The notes under the pieces: model-generated | What the model saw: the letters and a program-made list of their open reading frames with translations, nothing else | What the model was told of the DNA's origin: nothing | The model's database searches: none | Translations under genes and position numbers: made by a program | Shown: piece by piece, positions 12,767-13,032 of the stretch | Numbering within the stretch: the stretch's first letter is position 1 | Layout of the letters: every line of letters starts with the position of its first letter | From: JAAYKM01 sp964411235 | Lineage (GTDB): Bacteria > Desulfobacterota > Syntrophia > Syntrophales > JAAYKM01 | DNA: 13,032 nt | Assembly: GCA_964411235.1 (NCBI GenBank) | Contig: CAYPKE010000063.1 | Coordinates: 1-13,032, forward strand | Reading direction: 5' to 3'

Positions 12767-13032
12767 CTATCAGCATTCGCCAGAGATCCAACTCTTGCCA
12801 TATCCATATCCATATCCATGCAAATTTGAGATGTCCCTTCTCTGTGCAGTACTTCTTTGATCCTGATGCCCTTCATTTTTACCCGTCCGCTGCTGGATCC
12901 TGTAATCCTTCTTATCCATCCTTCAACGGAATTTGATAAAGATTTGTGAATCAATGTCACATCGCCAAAAAAAGTGGATGACAATTCATCCGATATCGTA
13001 TAAGGAAGGCCATCAAAGAGAATGCTGGTGCG
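12767..13032 (-). CDS. Possible 3' part of an unrecognised gene entering from the right edge
   Basis: One minus-strand frame is open from the right edge, reading SILFDGLPYTISDELSSTFF, then WIRRITGSSSGRVKMKGIRIKEVLH, and staying open through a Met-Asp repeat. I do not recognise a family. In this frame the first stop is at 12661, inside mop and past the terminator hairpin, so the last 35 residues or so are antisense to mop and unlikely to be real. The coordinates given stop at the hairpin and are only approximate. The other two minus frames stop near 13015 and 12961, so the true C-terminus may be there, leaving about 200 bases non-coding. The segment is more AT-rich and uses ATA, TTA and AGA codons more than its neighbours. 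No start is visible. Confidence 0.25.
12798..12819 (+). repeat. Hexanucleotide tandem repeat (CCATAT)3 plus CCAT
   Basis: Three full copies of CCATAT are followed by a partial fourth, 22 bases in all. On the minus strand, in the open frame, it reads as alternating Met-Asp. Changes in copy number would add or remove two codons without shifting the frame. Confidence 0.85.

Noticed and set aside
12798..12819. CRISPR array or phase-variation tract
   Set aside because: Only three 6-base units with no spacers; copy-number change would not alter the reading frame.

Overview
The window reads as a moderately GC-rich Gram-negative genome. The best guess is a strict or facultative anaerobe of the Desulfobacterota (former Deltaproteobacteria). 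That guess rests on protein style and gene content (a YdbH/YnbE envelope pair, XdhC maturation factors, a molbindin and a class II aldolase); it is inference and not proven by any marker gene here. There are no rRNA or tRNA genes, insertion sequences, CRISPR arrays or phage genes. Most of the window is chromosomal housekeeping sequence, with regulatory DNA of some interest between the genes.

Left part (1-4366, minus strand). This part holds an envelope cluster. A large AsmA-like YdbH protein (142-3000) is followed by the first 25 codons of a small lipoprotein (1-77) that resembles YnbE, its known outer-membrane partner. Upstream lie a small protein built from two copies of one domain (3142-3543) and a four-helix PsiE-family membrane protein (3938-4366). 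A 394-base gap between these two contains several GC-rich dyads but no convincing gene.

Centre (4565-9867). A major facilitator transporter (4565-5728, plus) runs tail to tail, 8 bases apart, into a type I DAHP synthase (5737-6765, minus), the entry enzyme of the shikimate pathway. Divergent from it, and sharing one promoter region, is the p-aminobenzoate operon. It encodes the glutamine amidotransferase PabA (7010-7573), overlapping by 4 bases a 765-residue fusion of aminodeoxychorismate synthase (PabB) and aminodeoxychorismate lyase (PabC) (7570-9867). Supply of chorismate and its use for folate are thus encoded back to back. A near-perfect intrinsic terminator lies between the likely pab promoter and pabA, which suggests transcription attenuation.

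Right part (9868-13032). A strong promoter and a structured ~110-base leader precede two translationally coupled XdhC/CoxI proteins (10079-10852 and 10849-11169), maturation factors for molybdenum hydroxylases. They converge on a class II fructose-bisphosphate aldolase (11210-12197, minus). The aldolase's reading frame is broken only by a 10-N assembly gap. Divergent from the aldolase is a 69-residue molbindin (12497-12706), so molybdenum genes flank the aldolase on both sides. Its promoter is overlaid with small palindromes. A strong hairpin and a poorly resolved reading frame close the window.

No clearly new multi-gene system was found. The items most worth checking are the pab attenuator, the xdhC leader, the complementary pair of XdhC proteins and the duplicated-domain protein.
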